Below the pieces are notes generated by a model, which had not been told where the DNA came from, made no database searches, and saw nothing but the letters and a program-made list of their open reading frames with translations. Of a stretch of DNA of 64,000 nucleotides, positions 29,782 through 39,549 are shown one piece after another (the first letter of the stretch is position 1; every line of letters begins with the position of its first letter). Origin of the DNA: Modicisalibacter muralis (GTDB taxonomy: Bacteria; Pseudomonadota; Gammaproteobacteria; Pseudomonadales; Halomonadaceae). The stretch is from assembly GCF_900102945.1 (NCBI RefSeq), contig NZ_FNGI01000001.1:682001-746000 (forward strand), read 5' to 3'. Both the position numbers and the translations under genes were made by a program.

Positions 29782-31070
29782 AACGTATGACTTCTTTACT
29801 GGCAGGACTGCTGATGCTGTTGTGCAGCGGTCTGGCCAGCGCCGACCTGACGATCGAGATTACCAAGGGTAGCGATCGTGCCATTCCGATTGCCATTGTG
29901 CCTTTCGAAAATCAGGGGCAGGGCAATGTTCCCGAGGATATCGCCGGTATCGTCAGTAGCGACCTGGCACGCAGCGGCCAGTTCGACCCGCTGCCTCGCG
30001 AGTCGCTGATCGCTACGCCAAGTAACAGTGACGAGGTCACTTTCCGCGATTGGCGATTGGTCGATAGCAGCTATCTAGTGGTCGGTGAAATCAGCCAGGA
30101 GAGTGGCGGTTATCGCATCCAGTTCGAGCTGTTGGACATCTATGGCGAGCGCCGCATTATCGGTGAAGTGATCAACGTCTCGGCCAATGAACTGCGCGAC
30201 GCGGCGCATTACATCAGCGATCAGATATTCGAGGCGATTACCGGTATTCGTGGCGCCTTTTCGACACAGATTGCCTATGTCACGGCGCAGGGCGCGGGCG
30301 ACAATCGGCGCTTCGGGTTGCATGTCGCCGATTCCGATGGCCATGGCAGTCAGCAGATTCTTTCCTCCGACGATCCAATTCTCTCACCGGCCTGGTCTCC
30401 CGATGGCGGCAAGCTAGCTTATGTGTCGTTCGAGAGCGGAAATTCGGCGATTTATATTCAGGATTTAGCCTCTAGTCAGCGAATTCAAGCGACCTCATTT
30501 TCGGGAATCAACAGCGCTCCGGCCTGGTCCCCTGATGGGCGTAAATTGGCTATGTCCCTATCCAAGGATGGACAGCCGGAGATTTACGTCATGGACGTCG
30601 CTTCGCGTACATTCACTCGCCTGACCAACAGTCCGGGGATCGATACCGAGCCGGAATGGTCGCCGGATGGCAGCAGCCTTTTGTTCACATCGGACCGTAG
30701 TGGCGGCCCGCAATTGTATCGTTACGATCTTGCCAGTGGGCAGGCAGAACGCATAACCTTTACGGGTAGCTACAATTCCCGAGGGCGTTTTGCGCCGGAT
30801 GGCGAGACGATTTTCATGATTCACCGGGCCAGCGATGGTTTCCATGTTGCCAAGAAGAACCTGGATACAGGAAGGCTGACGATTCTTACCGAATCCACTC
30901 TGGATGAATCGCCCAGTGTTGCCCCGAATGGGACCATGGTAATCTTCGCCACCCAGCAAGCAAACCGAGGGGTGCTGGGTGTCGTGTCGGCCGATGGCAA
31001 TGCTTCGTACCGACTACCCTCGGCACAAGGCGACGTGCGGGAACCCGCTTGGTCGCCTTTCTTGAACTAA
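29778..31070 (+). CDS. tolB: Tol-Pal system periplasmic beta-propeller protein TolB
   Basis: A 430-residue periplasmic protein with a signal peptide (residues 1-22, ending GLASA). An N-terminal alpha/beta domain comes next, and then a six-bladed propeller with repeated PAWSPDG and SPDG motifs. It shuttles between TolA and Pal. It begins within the last four bases of tolA. Confidence 0.95.
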   Translation: MKRMTSLLAGLLMLLCSGLASADLTIEITKGSDRAIPIAIVPFENQGQGNVPEDIAGIVSSDLARSGQFDPLPRESLIATPSNSDEVTFRDWRLVDSSYLVVGEISQESGGYRIQFELLDIYGERRIIGEVINVSANELRDAAHYISDQIFEAITGIRGAFSTQIAYVTAQGAGDNRRFGLHVADSDGHGSQQILSSDDPILSPAWSPDGGKLAYVSFESGNSAIYIQDLASSQRIQATSFSGINSAPAWSPDGRKLAMSLSKDGQPEIYVMDVASRTFTRLTNSPGIDTEPEWSPDGSSLLFTSDRSGGPQLYRYDLASGQAERITFTGSYNSRGRFAPDGETIFMIHRASDGFHVAKKNLDTGRLTILTESTLDESPSVAPNGTMVIFATQQANRGVLGVVSADGNASYRLPSAQGDVREPAWSPFLN

Positions 31071-31119
31071 AGCACTAGAATCGACTGTGTCATTCAAATT
31101 CCGAGCAAGGAGTTGATAA

Positions 31120-31638
31120 ATGCAATTCAAACCGTACGCCAAAAGCCTGGCAGTCGCTGTGTCCCTCGCCGTCATGGCTGGCTGTTCCAGCAGCGGTGGC
31201 ACCCAGGATGGGAGCATGGATGGCACTGGTACTACCATGGGCGGTGTTTCCGGCCAAGGCATGACCAACGGTCAAACCAGCGGTAGCCAGATGGGCAGTC
31301 AGACTGGCATCCCCGACGTGCGTACCATTTACTTCGATTTCGACAAGGACACCATTCGTCCTGAATTCGAATCCGTGCTCAATGCTCACGCCGATTACCT
31401 GCGTAGCAATCCGAACACGACCGTCATTCTCGAAGGTCATGGCGATGAGCGCGGTACTCGTGAATACAACCTGGGTCTGGGCGAGCGTCGTGCGCAATCC
31501 GTCGAAAGCTACCTGACAGTACAGGGCGTATCGCCTTCCCAGCTCGAGATTGTCAGTTACGGCGAAGAGCGTCCGGCCGTTCAGGGTAACTCTGAAGATG
31601 CTTATGCGCAGAATCGCCGCGTGGTCTTCGACTACTAA
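31120..31638 (+). CDS. pal: Peptidoglycan-associated lipoprotein Pal
   Basis: A 172-residue outer-membrane lipoprotein. The lipobox is VMAGC with the lipidated Cys at residue 22. A Gly/Ser/Thr/Met-rich linker follows to about residue 60. The OmpA-like domain (IYFDFDKDTIRPEF and EGHGDERGTREYNLGLGERR) binds peptidoglycan. AAGGAG lies upstream of the ATG. It anchors the outer membrane to the wall and is the endpoint of the Tol motor. Confidence 0.96.
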   Translation: MQFKPYAKSLAVAVSLAVMAGCSSSGGTQDGSMDGTGTTMGGVSGQGMTNGQTSGSQMGSQTGIPDVRTIYFDFDKDTIRPEFESVLNAHADYLRSNPNTTVILEGHGDERGTREYNLGLGERRAQSVESYLTVQGVSPSQLEIVSYGEERPAVQGNSEDAYAQNRRVVFDY

Positions 31639-31656
31639 GCTCCTACGGAGTCAAGC

Positions 31657-32406
31657 ATGAAACACGGTCTGAAAGGACTGTGCGGCGCGGGAGCCTTAGT
31701 GCTCCCGCTGTCCGTATGGGCCGCCCCAGTGGTCGAGGATCTTACGGCCCAAAACAGTTTCTACCAGCAGGCACAGGTTCGCCAGGAACCCGGTGGCAGT
31801 CTGACATTGTTCAATCAGCTACAGGAAAATCAGCGCCAGATCAGGGAGCTTCGAGGCCAGGTCGAGGAATTGCGCTACCAGTTGGATCAGCAGCGCCAAC
31901 TTTCTCAAGAGCGTTATCTCGAGCTTGAGCAACGCATTCAGGCGGGAAATACCGGTAGTGGGGCACAAACACCCAATGTCGATGCCAATGCCAATGTCGA
32001 TACCGGCGCTGCAACCGCCGTGGCCGGTGATGATGGCCGGCAGGCTTATCAGGCGGCTTTCGCCAAGGTTCAGGCGCGTGACTTCGATGCGGCCATCGCG
32101 GCTTTCGAAGCGTTCGTCACCGATTACCCGCAATCGTCATTGCGTCCCAATGGTTACTATTGGCTGGGTGAACTCTATTCGGCGCGCTCCGAGCTCGAGC
32201 CCGCGGCCCAGGCTTTTACGACGGTCATCAATGATTACCCGCAGAGCAATAAGGTGCCGGATGCCCTGTACAAGCTGGGCCTGTTGAAAGCGCGCCAGGG
32301 CCAGCCCGACGCCAGCAAGCAACTGCTCGAGCGGGTCCAGGCGGAATATCCTGATAGCCGGGCCGCGGGCATGGCCAGTGATTTTCTCAATCAGTCCGGC
32401 CTGTGA
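31657..32406 (+). CDS. cpoB: Cell division coordinator CpoB (YbgF)
   Basis: A 249-residue periplasmic protein. It has a signal peptide (residues 1-22), a coiled-coil trimerization region (about 45-90, rich in Gln, Glu and Arg), an Asn/Ala/Thr-rich linker, and C-terminal TPR-type repeats (ARDFDAAIAAFEAFVTDYPQ and following copies). In E. coli CpoB couples outer-membrane constriction by Tol to peptidoglycan synthesis by PBP1B. Last gene of the Tol-Pal operon, 19 bases before the SDR gene. Confidence 0.93.
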   Translation: MKHGLKGLCGAGALVLPLSVWAAPVVEDLTAQNSFYQQAQVRQEPGGSLTLFNQLQENQRQIRELRGQVEELRYQLDQQRQLSQERYLELEQRIQAGNTGSGAQTPNVDANANVDTGAATAVAGDDGRQAYQAAFAKVQARDFDAAIAAFEAFVTDYPQSSLRPNGYYWLGELYSARSELEPAAQAFTTVINDYPQSNKVPDALYKLGLLKARQGQPDASKQLLERVQAEYPDSRAAGMASDFLNQSGL

Positions 32407-32425
32407 TTTCCCGGTAGGAGTCGTA

Positions 32426-33187
32426 ATGACCTGCAAGATCGATTACCAGGCTCCGGCCGACCTGCTCGATGGGCGCGTCATTCTGGTTAGCGGCGCGGGG
32501 GATGGCATCGGTCGTGCCGCCGCGCTGACCTATGCTCGCCATGGCGCCACGGTGATTCTATTAGGCAGGACGATTGCCAAGCTGGAAGCGGTATACGATG
32601 AAATCGAGGCGCTAGGTGGTCCGCAGCCGGCTATTTTTCCCCTGAACTTCGAGGGAGCCACGCTCAAGGACTATCAGGATATGGCCGAAACCCTGCACAG
32701 GGAGTTCGGCCGTCTCGATGGTATTCTCCACAATGCCGGTCTGCTGGGACGTATTACGCCCTTCGAGCAGTACAATCCGCAATTGTGGGAGCAGGTCATG
32801 CAGGTCAATATCAACGGCCCGATCTGGATGACCCAGGCGTTGCTGTCGTTGCTCAAGGCGTCGAACGATGCCTCGGTGATCTTCACGACGTCGGGTGTCG
32901 GCCACAAGGGGAGGGCGTTCTGGGGGGCCTACTCGGTTTCCAAATTTGCCACCGAGGGTTTCGTCCAGGTACTAGCCGATGAATTGGAAAACCTGACGTC
33001 GGTTCGCGTCAATAGTCTCAATCCCGGCGCCACGCGCACGCAGATGCGCAAGACCGCCTTTCCTGGCGAAGATCCCGATACCTTGCGCAAACCCGATGAC
33101 ATCATGGCGACATATCTGTGGCTGATGGGCCCCGACAGTCGCGGGCATACCGGCGAGCGTTTCGATGCCCAGCCGCCTCGGCAGTAA
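32426..33187 (+). CDS. Short-chain dehydrogenase/reductase, YciK-like
   Basis: A 253-residue SDR. The cofactor motif is SGAGDGIGRAAALTYARHGA near residue 22, the NAG motif is in LHNAGLLG, and the catalytic YxxxK is YSVSKFA near residue 168. Overall wording matches YciK, a conserved gammaproteobacterial oxidoreductase without a known substrate. The start at 32426 has TAGGAG upstream. In Pseudomonas the homologue neighbours mupP and ubiG, as here, but in this window it faces mupP tail-to-tail with nine bases between. Confidence 0.9.
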   Translation: MTCKIDYQAPADLLDGRVILVSGAGDGIGRAAALTYARHGATVILLGRTIAKLEAVYDEIEALGGPQPAIFPLNFEGATLKDYQDMAETLHREFGRLDGILHNAGLLGRITPFEQYNPQLWEQVMQVNINGPIWMTQALLSLLKASNDASVIFTTSGVGHKGRAFWGAYSVSKFATEGFVQVLADELENLTSVRVNSLNPGATRTQMRKTAFPGEDPDTLRKPDDIMATYLWLMGPDSRGHTGERFDAQPPRQ

Positions 33188-33196
33188 CTCCGCTAT

Positions 33197-33880
33197 CTAG
33201 TTTCCCTGCCCCTCGATCAACGCTTCGACCAGGTCGGTCGGGCGTTCGAACCAGATATCCGCTTGCCAGCTATGGCGGTCTTCATTCTCGTCGATATACC
33301 CGTAGCCGACGGCAATCGCCGCCATGCCCGCGGCCCGCGCGGCCTGCATGTCGCGGGCATGATCGCCGATGTACCAGCACGCATCGGGGGCGATACCCAA
33401 TTGACGGGCCGCTTCCCATAACGGCTCGGGCGAGGGTTTCTTGACCGGCAGGTCGTCGGCGCACAGCAAGGCGCCGGGCTTCAGCCCCAGCGCCTCGATC
33501 AACGGCTCGGTGTAAGCGCGCGGCTTGTTGGTAACGATGCCCCAGGCGCGCGGGGGTAGCGCCCAGAGTTCCAGCAGGCACTCCAGCCCCGCGAAGACCT
33601 GGCTGTGCAGTGCGACGTTCTTTGCATAGGCATCGAGCAGAAAGGTGCGCGCCGTGGCATGTTCGGGGTGTTCGGATTCGAGCCCCAGGGCCAACGTCAC
33701 CAGGGCGCTTCCGCCGTTGGAGACCTGCGCGCGAATCACCTCGAAGGGCAGGGCCTCGAGGCCATGATGGGCGCGCAGGGCGTTGGTCGCTAGGGCGAGA
33801 TCGGGCGCGGTATCCACCAGGGTGCCATCGAGATCGAACAGCAATGCCTTGGGCGCGCGCAGTGTGCCGGCAGACGTCAC
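33197..33880 (-). CDS. mupP: N-acetylmuramic acid 6-phosphate phosphatase MupP (HAD family)
   Basis: A 227-residue HAD phosphatase with motif [18 protein letters not shown], motif II/III around IVTNKP and KKPSPEP, and motif [18 protein letters not shown]. Sequence alone would also fit phosphoglycolate phosphatase. The position immediately after ubiG, near a YciK-type SDR and an MTA deaminase, matches Pseudomonas mupP, which feeds MurNAc into the anhydro-muropeptide recycling route that bypasses de novo UDP-MurNAc synthesis. The GTG start at 33880 overlaps the ubiG stop (GTGA) and has GGAGG upstream. No other recycling genes are in the window. Confidence 0.8.
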   Translation of the reverse strand: MTSAGTLRAPKALLFDLDGTLVDTAPDLALATNALRAHHGLEALPFEVIRAQVSNGGSALVTLALGLESEHPEHATARTFLLDAYAKNVALHSQVFAGLECLLELWALPPRAWGIVTNKPRAYTEPLIEALGLKPGALLCADDLPVKKPSPEPLWEAARQLGIAPDACWYIGDHARDMQAARAAGMAAIAVGYGYIDENEDRHSWQADIWFERPTDLVEALIEGQGN

Positions 33881-34614
33881 GGCGCCTCCAGCGAGCAGTG
33901 CATGAGGTAATTGACCGAGACATCGCGCGAGTTGAGCCGATAATGGCGGGTCAGCGGATTGTAGGTCATGCCGCTTTGCTCGCGGACACGCAGACCCGTG
34001 GCGCGGCACCAGCTCGACAACTCCGAGGGGCGAATGAACTTGCGGTACTCATGCGTGCCGCGGGGCAGCAGGCGAAGCACGTATTCGGCGCCGAGAATCG
34101 CCAATGCATAGGACCTGGGGTTGCGGTTGATGGTCGAAAAGAACACCTGCCCGCCGGGCTTGACCAGCGTGGCGCAGGCTCGCACCACGGCGGCGGGGTC
34201 GGGTACGTGTTCGAGCATTTCCAGGCAAGTGACGATATCGAACTCGCCGGGGTGATCAAAAGCCATCTCCTCGGCGCTGGCCTGGCGGTAATCCACTTCG
34301 ACACCGCTTTCCTGTTGATGCAGGCGTGCCACGGCGAGTGGTGCCTCGCCCATATCGATACCCGTAACGCGGGCACCGCGATGCGCCATGGCTTCACTGA
34401 GAATGCCTCCGCCGCAACCGACGTCGATCACCTGCTTGGCGGCAAGTCCGGCGCGCGCATCGATGAAGTCCAGACGCAACGGATTGATCTCGTGCAGAGG
34501 CTTGAACTCACCGTCCTTGTCCCACCAGCGGCTGGCGAGTGCTTCGAACTTGGCGATCTCGGCATGGTCGACATTGCCGCGATGATCGGTGTTGTCGCGC
34601 TGCGCTTGGCTCAT
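33877..34614 (-). CDS. ubiG: Ubiquinone biosynthesis O-methyltransferase UbiG
   Basis: A 245-residue class I SAM methyltransferase. The SAM motif is [16 protein letters not shown] near residue 62, with the opening [26 protein letters not shown] typical of UbiG. It carries out both O-methylations in ubiquinone synthesis. It overlaps the upstream MTA deaminase gene and the downstream mupP gene by four bases each, so the three are almost certainly one transcript. Confidence 0.95.
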   Translation of the reverse strand: MSQAQRDNTDHRGNVDHAEIAKFEALASRWWDKDGEFKPLHEINPLRLDFIDARAGLAAKQVIDVGCGGGILSEAMAHRGARVTGIDMGEAPLAVARLHQQESGVEVDYRQASAEEMAFDHPGEFDIVTCLEMLEHVPDPAAVVRACATLVKPGGQVFFSTINRNPRSYALAILGAEYVLRLLPRGTHEYRKFIRPSELSSWCRATGLRVREQSGMTYNPLTRHYRLNSRDVSVNYLMHCSLEAP

Positions 34615-35963
34615 TGGGCCCCTCCCGGTTGGCTGGTGGTCGCCATGGCATGTTGGTAATCGGCTGCCATGCGCTTGAGTTGCTGACTATCGATACCCTG
34701 TAGCTCGCCTTGTACAAGGCGCGCCTGGCCGCCGACCCAGACGTGGCTAACCTGGCGGCTGTTCATGGCATAGACCACGGCGGACGCCGGATGATGCACC
34801 GGCAAGGTATTGATGCCATCGAGATCCACTGCGATCAGGTCGGCAGCGAAGCCTTCTTTCAACTGGCCGAGGCGATCGCCCAGCCTCAGTGCCTGGGCGC
34901 CATCGCGCGTGGCCATGGCCAGCGCCGCCATGGCCGGCAGCGCGGCGGCATCGTTGCTCACGCCCTTGGCCAGCAAGGCGGCGGTCTTGATCTCGTCGAA
35001 CATGTCCAGATCATTATTGCTGGCCGCGCCGTCGGTGCCCAGCGCGACGTTGACGCCGGCGTCCAGCAACCTGGCGACGGGGCAGAAGCCGCTGGCGAGC
35101 TTGAGATTCGATTGTGGGCAATGCACCACATGCGTACCGGTATCGCGCAGGATGGCGATATCCTCGTCGTCGATCTGGGTCATGTGCACGGCCTGGAAAT
35201 GCGGCCCCAGCAGGCCGGCATCATAAAGACGCCGCAAGGGTCGCTTGCCGTCTTTCACCAGCCCTTGTTCGACTTCGTCGGCAGTTTCGTGAACATGCAT
35301 CTGGATCGGCAGGTCGAGCCGCTCGCGGGCCTCGGCCAGCCGACGCAGGCTATCGTCGCCGATGGTGTACGGTGCATGCGGTCCGAAGGCCAGGCTGATG
35401 GTTGGGTGATCGCGATAGCGCTCGGCGAGTGCCTCGGTGAGCGCCAGGCCGCTGGTGAAGTCCGGCGCCCACGGCGTGGGAAAGTCGATCAATGGCGTAC
35501 ATAGTTGCGTGCGAATCAGACCGGTCTCGACCACCTCGCCGACGGCCTCGGGCGCCAGGTACATATCGGCGAATGTGGTGGTGCCCGAATGCAGCATTTC
35601 GGCGATGGCCAGGCGCGTGCCGTCGGCGACGAAGTGGGGATTCACATGCGCGGCTTCGGCCGGCCAGATATGTTCGTTGAGCCAGGTCATCAACGGCAGA
35701 TCGTCGGCGTAACCGCGCATCAGGCTCATGCCGGCATGGTTATGGGCGTTGATCAGGCCGGGAAGCAGGGCATGGTTGGCCAGGCGCATCACTTGCCTGG
35801 CGTTGACCCGGTCCCGCGCCTCGCTAATTGGCCAGGGGCCGAGGAGCTGGCCCGCCTCGATGGCCACGGCATGATCTCTCAGGGTCGGCAAACCCTCGTT
35901 CATCGGTAACACCCAGCGGGCTTCTATCAGTAGCTCGACCTCGAGCGGCGCGATGGATGGCAT
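34611..35963 (-). CDS. 5-methylthioadenosine / S-adenosylhomocysteine deaminase (TRZ/ATZ family)
   Basis: A 450-residue amidohydrolase. Metal ligands are visible: HNH in [15 protein letters not shown], His in [10 protein letters not shown], His in [14 protein letters not shown], and Asp in [15 protein letters not shown]. In Pseudomonas aeruginosa the homologue beside ubiG deaminates methylthioadenosine to methylthioinosine, which after phosphorolysis feeds MtnA. Here mtnA is the next gene upstream, divergent, 136 bases away. The start at 35963 has GGAGGAGG immediately upstream; further in-frame upstream sequence is only antisense to mtnA. Confidence 0.88.
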   Translation of the reverse strand: MPSIAPLEVELLIEARWVLPMNEGLPTLRDHAVAIEAGQLLGPWPISEARDRVNARQVMRLANHALLPGLINAHNHAGMSLMRGYADDLPLMTWLNEHIWPAEAAHVNPHFVADGTRLAIAEMLHSGTTTFADMYLAPEAVGEVVETGLIRTQLCTPLIDFPTPWAPDFTSGLALTEALAERYRDHPTISLAFGPHAPYTIGDDSLRRLAEARERLDLPIQMHVHETADEVEQGLVKDGKRPLRRLYDAGLLGPHFQAVHMTQIDDEDIAILRDTGTHVVHCPQSNLKLASGFCPVARLLDAGVNVALGTDGAASNNDLDMFDEIKTAALLAKGVSNDAAALPAMAALAMATRDGAQALRLGDRLGQLKEGFAADLIAVDLDGINTLPVHHPASAVVYAMNSRQVSHVWVGGQARLVQGELQGIDSQQLKRMAADYQHAMATTSQPGGAQ

Positions 35964-36099
35964 CACGAACCTCCTCCGGTATGATGCCGGCATTCTACTC
36001 TTTCTTGATGGTATTGTGATTCTCGACAGACACTGCCGCTCAATGCCATCTTGCATGATCGATTGTGCCGACCCGTTTTGACCTTCACCAGGAGCCTTG

Positions 36100-37146
36100 A
36101 TGACCGCATCGACCATTGTTCCCATTCGCTGGTGTGGTGATGCCCTGGAACTGCTCGACCAGCGCGCCTTGCCCGACCGCGAGATCAGACTGCGCGTCAA
36201 CGATGCCACCCAGACCGCCCAGGCGATCACCGACATGGTAGTGCGCGGCGCGCCGGCGATTGGCATTACCGCTGCCTATGGCGTGGCTCTGGCCGCGCAA
36301 CGCGCCGAAGACAGCGACTGGCCGCAGCGACTGGAAGACGCCATCGAGTGCCTGGCGGCGTCGCGGCCGACGGCAGTCAATCTGTTCTGGGCGCTGGCCA
36401 GAATGCGCGGGGTGATCGATCGACACCGTACGCAGCGCGAGGCGCCGGTCGCGGCGCTGCTCGACGAGGCTCGGGAGATACACCAGCGTGACCTGGCCGA
36501 CAATCTGGCCATGGGTCGCTACGGCAGCGAACTGATCGCCCGCAATGGCACCTGCACGGTGATGACCCACTGCAATACCGGGGCGCTGGCCACGGGTGGC
36601 CACGGTACCGCGCTGGGGGTGATTCGCAGTGCTTGGGAACAAGGGCTGATCACGCTGGTACATGCCAACGAAACCCGCCCCTGGCTACAAGGTGCCCGAT
36701 TGACCGCCTGGGAGCTACAGCGGGAGGGCATCCCGGTGGTGCTGGCGGCGGACTCCGCGGCATCGCTGTTGCTGGCCCGGGGCGAGATCGACTGGCTGAT
36801 CGTCGGCGCCGATCGCATCGCCGCCAATGGCGACGTGGCCAACAAGATCGGCACCTATGCCCTGGCGGTGCAGGCGCGTCATCATGGCGTCAAGGTGATG
36901 GTGGTGGCGCCATCGAGCACCTTCGATCTGGATCTCGAGAGCGGGGCGGACATTCCCATCGAAACACGCGATTCACGCGAACTGACGCATCAGGGCGAGC
37001 GCCGTGTCGCGCCCGAGAACGTCAAGATTTTCAATCCGGTATTCGATATCACGCCCGCCGCATTGATCGACGCCATCGTTTGCGAGCATGGCGTGATCGA
37101 GCCGCCGAATCCCACGAGCATCGCTCGGCTGCTGGGGCGAACCTAG
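36100..37146 (+). CDS. mtnA: Methylthioribose-1-phosphate isomerase MtnA
   Basis: A 348-residue eIF2B-like isomerase that converts methylthioribose 1-phosphate to methylthioribulose 1-phosphate in methionine salvage. The catalytic Cys lies in [19 protein letters not shown] and the catalytic Asp in [32 protein letters not shown] is the N-terminal family block. The ATG at 36100 has CAGGAG upstream. No mtnB, mtnC, mtnD or methylthioinosine phosphorylase is in the window. Confidence 0.94.
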   Translation: MTASTIVPIRWCGDALELLDQRALPDREIRLRVNDATQTAQAITDMVVRGAPAIGITAAYGVALAAQRAEDSDWPQRLEDAIECLAASRPTAVNLFWALARMRGVIDRHRTQREAPVAALLDEAREIHQRDLADNLAMGRYGSELIARNGTCTVMTHCNTGALATGGHGTALGVIRSAWEQGLITLVHANETRPWLQGARLTAWELQREGIPVVLAADSAASLLLARGEIDWLIVGADRIAANGDVANKIGTYALAVQARHHGVKVMVVAPSSTFDLDLESGADIPIETRDSRELTHQGERRVAPENVKIFNPVFDITPAALIDAIVCEHGVIEPPNPTSIARLLGRT

Positions 37147-37209
37147 CAGGCCGAATCCGACAGGCTATGGCATACTCATTCGCACTATTCATCATGCAGG
37201 AGGGACCCC

Positions 37210-38100
37210 ATGATTCGTAAGGCCGTTCTCCCCGTGGCCGGGCTTGGCACGCGCTGCCTGCCGGCTTCCAAGGCGATCCCCAAGGAAATGATCACCATCG
37301 TCGACAAGCCGGTGATTCAATACGTCGTCGAAGAGGCGGTCGCCGCGGGTATCAAGGAGATCGTGCTGGTCACGCACTCCAGCAAGGGCGCCATCGAAAA
37401 CCACTTCGACAAGCACTTCGAACTCGAGGCCAGCCTCGAGGCCAAGGGCAAGCAGGAACTGCTCGACGAGCTGCGCAACATCATCCCCGATGACGTCAGC
37501 ATCATCAGCGTGCGTCAGCCCGAACCCTTGGGCCTGGGCCACGCGATACTCTGCGCGCGGCCGGTGATCGGCGACGATGAACCCTTCACCGTGCTATTGC
37601 CGGATGTGCTGGTCGATGCCCATGGCCTGCAGCGCAATGACCTGAGCGGCATGATCGCGGCCTTCGAGGCCAGTGGCGAAGGCCAGATCATGGTCGAGAA
37701 CGTGCCCCGCGACATGGTTCACAAGTACGGTATCGTGGCGCTCGATGGCGATGCGCCGGCGCCGGGGCAGAGCACCGCGATCACCGGCGTGGTCGAAAAG
37801 CCCAAGGTCGAGGAGGCGCCATCGAGCCTGGCGGTGATCGGACGCTACCTGCTGCCAGGTGCGATCTTCGCGCTGCTCGCCGAGACCAGGCCGGGCGCCG
37901 GCAACGAAATTCAGCTTACCGATGCGATCGACGCCCTGCGCAAGACGCGCAATGTCGCCGCCTACCGCATGCAGGGCGCGACCTACGATTGCGGGCATCA
38001 GTTGGGCTATCTCGAAGCGACCCTGGTGCTCGCCAAGCGCCATCCCAAGTTCGGCCAGGGCTTCACCGAGTTGTTAACGCGCTACGCCAACGGAGGGTGA
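37210..38100 (+). CDS. galU: UTP-glucose-1-phosphate uridylyltransferase GalU
   Basis: A 296-residue nucleotidyltransferase that makes UDP-glucose for surface polysaccharides and osmolytes. The N-terminal signature reads PVAGLGTRCLPASKAIPKEM, where most GalU proteins have Phe and Thr at the Cys and Ser positions, a mild change. Further conserved blocks are IEEAV-like VVEEAVAAGIKEIVLVTH, EPLGLGHAILCARP and the VEKPK segment. AGGAGG lies just before the ATG. Followed after four bases by the UDP-glucose dehydrogenase-like gene, which would classically use its product. Confidence 0.95.
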   Translation: MIRKAVLPVAGLGTRCLPASKAIPKEMITIVDKPVIQYVVEEAVAAGIKEIVLVTHSSKGAIENHFDKHFELEASLEAKGKQELLDELRNIIPDDVSIISVRQPEPLGLGHAILCARPVIGDDEPFTVLLPDVLVDAHGLQRNDLSGMIAAFEASGEGQIMVENVPRDMVHKYGIVALDGDAPAPGQSTAITGVVEKPKVEEAPSSLAVIGRYLLPGAIFALLAETRPGAGNEIQLTDAIDALRKTRNVAAYRMQGATYDCGHQLGYLEATLVLAKRHPKFGQGFTELLTRYANGG

Positions 38101-38104
38101 GCCG

Positions 38105-39391
38105 ATGCGAATCATCGTGCATGGAAGCGAGCTGTCGGCGGCCACTGCGGCGGCGGCGCTATCGTCGGTCGGCCACCAGGTCGATTGGTGGCCGCATGAA
38201 GAGGCGCCCTGGGCACAGTTGGCCGAGGCCGATTGGCTGGCTCGCGAGCCGGGCGTTCCCGCTCAGTTGGAAGCCAGTCGTCAGGGTGGCTCGCTGCGCT
38301 TGGTCGATTCGCTGGACACGCTGGGCGAAGTGGACATCGCCTGGCTGGCCCTGGCGCCGGATCAGCGCGACGCCGCTGAGCGTTTCGTCGACGCTGTGGC
38401 ACAGCGTCAGGACTCGCCGTTGATCGTGATCAACAATTCGACCTTCCCGGTGGGCCAGACCGAGAGTCTCGAAGGGCTGTTGCGTCACGCTTCACAGGTC
38501 GCGGTGGTATTGCCCGATATGCTCGAGGAGGGGCGTGCCTGGCAGGTGTTCACGCGACCGACTCGTTGGCTGCTGGGCTGCGAGGACGACTGGGCGGCGG
38601 ATCAGGTGCGCGAATTGCTGCGCGCCTTCAATCGCCGGGCCGAGGTGTTTCAGCGCATGCCACGGCGTGCCGCCGAGCTGACCAAGCTGGCCATCAATGG
38701 CATGCTGGCGACGCGCATCAGCTATATGAACGAAGTCGCCGGTCTCGCCGATTCATTGGGCGTGGACGTCGAGCACGTTCGCCAAGGCATGGGTGCCGAC
38801 ACCCGCATCGGCTACGAATACCTCTATCCGGGCTGCGGTTTCGGCGGCTCCAATTTCTCCCGCGATCTGATGCGCCTGGCCGATGTGCAATATGCCACTG
38901 GGCGCGAGTCGCATCTGCTCGAACAGGTGCTCGACATCAACGAGCACAAGAAAGAGACACTGTTTCGCAAGTTGTGGGGGCATTTCCACGGTCAATTGGA
39001 AGGGCGTACCGTGGCCATTTGGGGCGCGGCATTCAAGCCCGGCACCACGCGCATCGATCATGCACCGGTACTGACGCTGCTGCGAGCCTTGTGGGCCCAA
39101 GGGGTACATGTGCGTCTGCACGACCCGGCGGCATTGTCGACGTTGAAGCAGCGGCTGGGCGAGCATCCGCTATTGACGCTCTGCGCCGACGATCCCTATT
39201 CCGCTTGCGAGGGTGCCGACGCCTTGATGCTGGTCACCGAATGGAAGTGCTACTGGAACCCGGATTGGCGACGGCTCTCCGACATGCTTGGCGCCAAGCT
39301 GATCCTCGACGGGCGTAATATCTACGACCCAGTGTACGTTGCCGCGCGGGGGCTGGTTTATCGAGGAATCGGCCGACGCGCCAACCCTTGA
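38105..39391 (+). CDS. UDP-glucose dehydrogenase-like protein lacking catalytic Cys (possible pseudoenzyme)
   Basis: A full-length (428-residue) homologue of UDP-glucose/GDP-mannose dehydrogenases, four bases after galU. The domain order is normal and several residues are kept: Thr113 (STFPVG), Lys194 and Asn198 (ELTKLAING), and Asp254. Key residues are lost. The dinucleotide motif GxGYVG reads GSELSA (residues 7-12). The Glu of NPEFLREG is Asp138 in LPDMLEEG. The catalytic Cys of GFGGSCFPKD is Asn250 in GFGGSNFSRD (codon AAT at 38852-38854). The TDDxRE block reads TRIDHA. The frame is open with no sign of decay, so the protein is probably made and selected for another role: a regulator, a GalU partner, or an enzyme with different chemistry. 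Confidence 0.8.
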   Translation: MRIIVHGSELSAATAAAALSSVGHQVDWWPHEEAPWAQLAEADWLAREPGVPAQLEASRQGGSLRLVDSLDTLGEVDIAWLALAPDQRDAAERFVDAVAQRQDSPLIVINNSTFPVGQTESLEGLLRHASQVAVVLPDMLEEGRAWQVFTRPTRWLLGCEDDWAADQVRELLRAFNRRAEVFQRMPRRAAELTKLAINGMLATRISYMNEVAGLADSLGVDVEHVRQGMGADTRIGYEYLYPGCGFGGSNFSRDLMRLADVQYATGRESHLLEQVLDINEHKKETLFRKLWGHFHGQLEGRTVAIWGAAFKPGTTRIDHAPVLTLLRALWAQGVHVRLHDPAALSTLKQRLGEHPLLTLCADDPYSACEGADALMLVTEWKCYWNPDWRRLSDMLGAKLILDGRNIYDPVYVAARGLVYRGIGRRANP

Positions 39392-39549
39392 GAGGATGTT
39401 TACAAAAGGGCTGCACTCGGCAATACAGCGTTGAAATTGTCCTCGGGCGCGAGTCCGATCAAAATGCTCATTTACTACCTGTAAACTGCGCTTTTTCGTT
39501 CAATTTCGCCTTGTCTTTCCATCGTTCGCCTGTTTTGTAAAACACCCTC
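39392..39549. mobile_element. MITE-like non-autonomous element
   Basis: A 158-bp segment with near-perfect terminal inverted repeats: GAGGATGTTTACAAAA at the left (39392-39407) and the reverse complement of GAGGGTGTTTTACAAAA at the right (39533-39549). TGA flanks both ends (39389-39391 and 39550-39552), which would be a 3-bp target duplication; the left copy is the stop codon of the gene before it. It is more AT-rich than its surroundings, and the interior contains a small hairpin TTTAC-GTAAA (39471-39485). No transposase is encoded. Family unknown. Confidence 0.5.
39400..39471 (-). CDS. Possible 23-residue ORF inside the MITE-like element
   Basis: ATG at 39471 preceded by AGG at suitable spacing, ending with a TAA that lies inside the left terminal repeat. 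The peptide begins MSILIGLAPEDNF and ends in PSAALL. It could be a remnant of a transposase terminus or chance. No evidence of expression. Confidence 0.2.
   Translation of the reverse strand: MSILIGLAPEDNFNAVLPSAALL

Noticed and set aside
33197-33880. Phosphoglycolate phosphatase (gph) for the HAD gene
   Set aside because: The sequence allows it, but overlap with ubiG and the neighbouring genes fit mupP better.
35964-36266. N-terminal extension of the MTA deaminase opposite mtnA
   Set aside because: The strong GGAGGAGG site places the start at 35963; the extension is only antisense to the mtnA region.
38105-39391. Frameshift or sequencing error as the cause of the odd ugd-like motifs
   Set aside because: The reading frame and flanking conserved blocks are continuous, and the changed residues are isolated substitutions at separate places.
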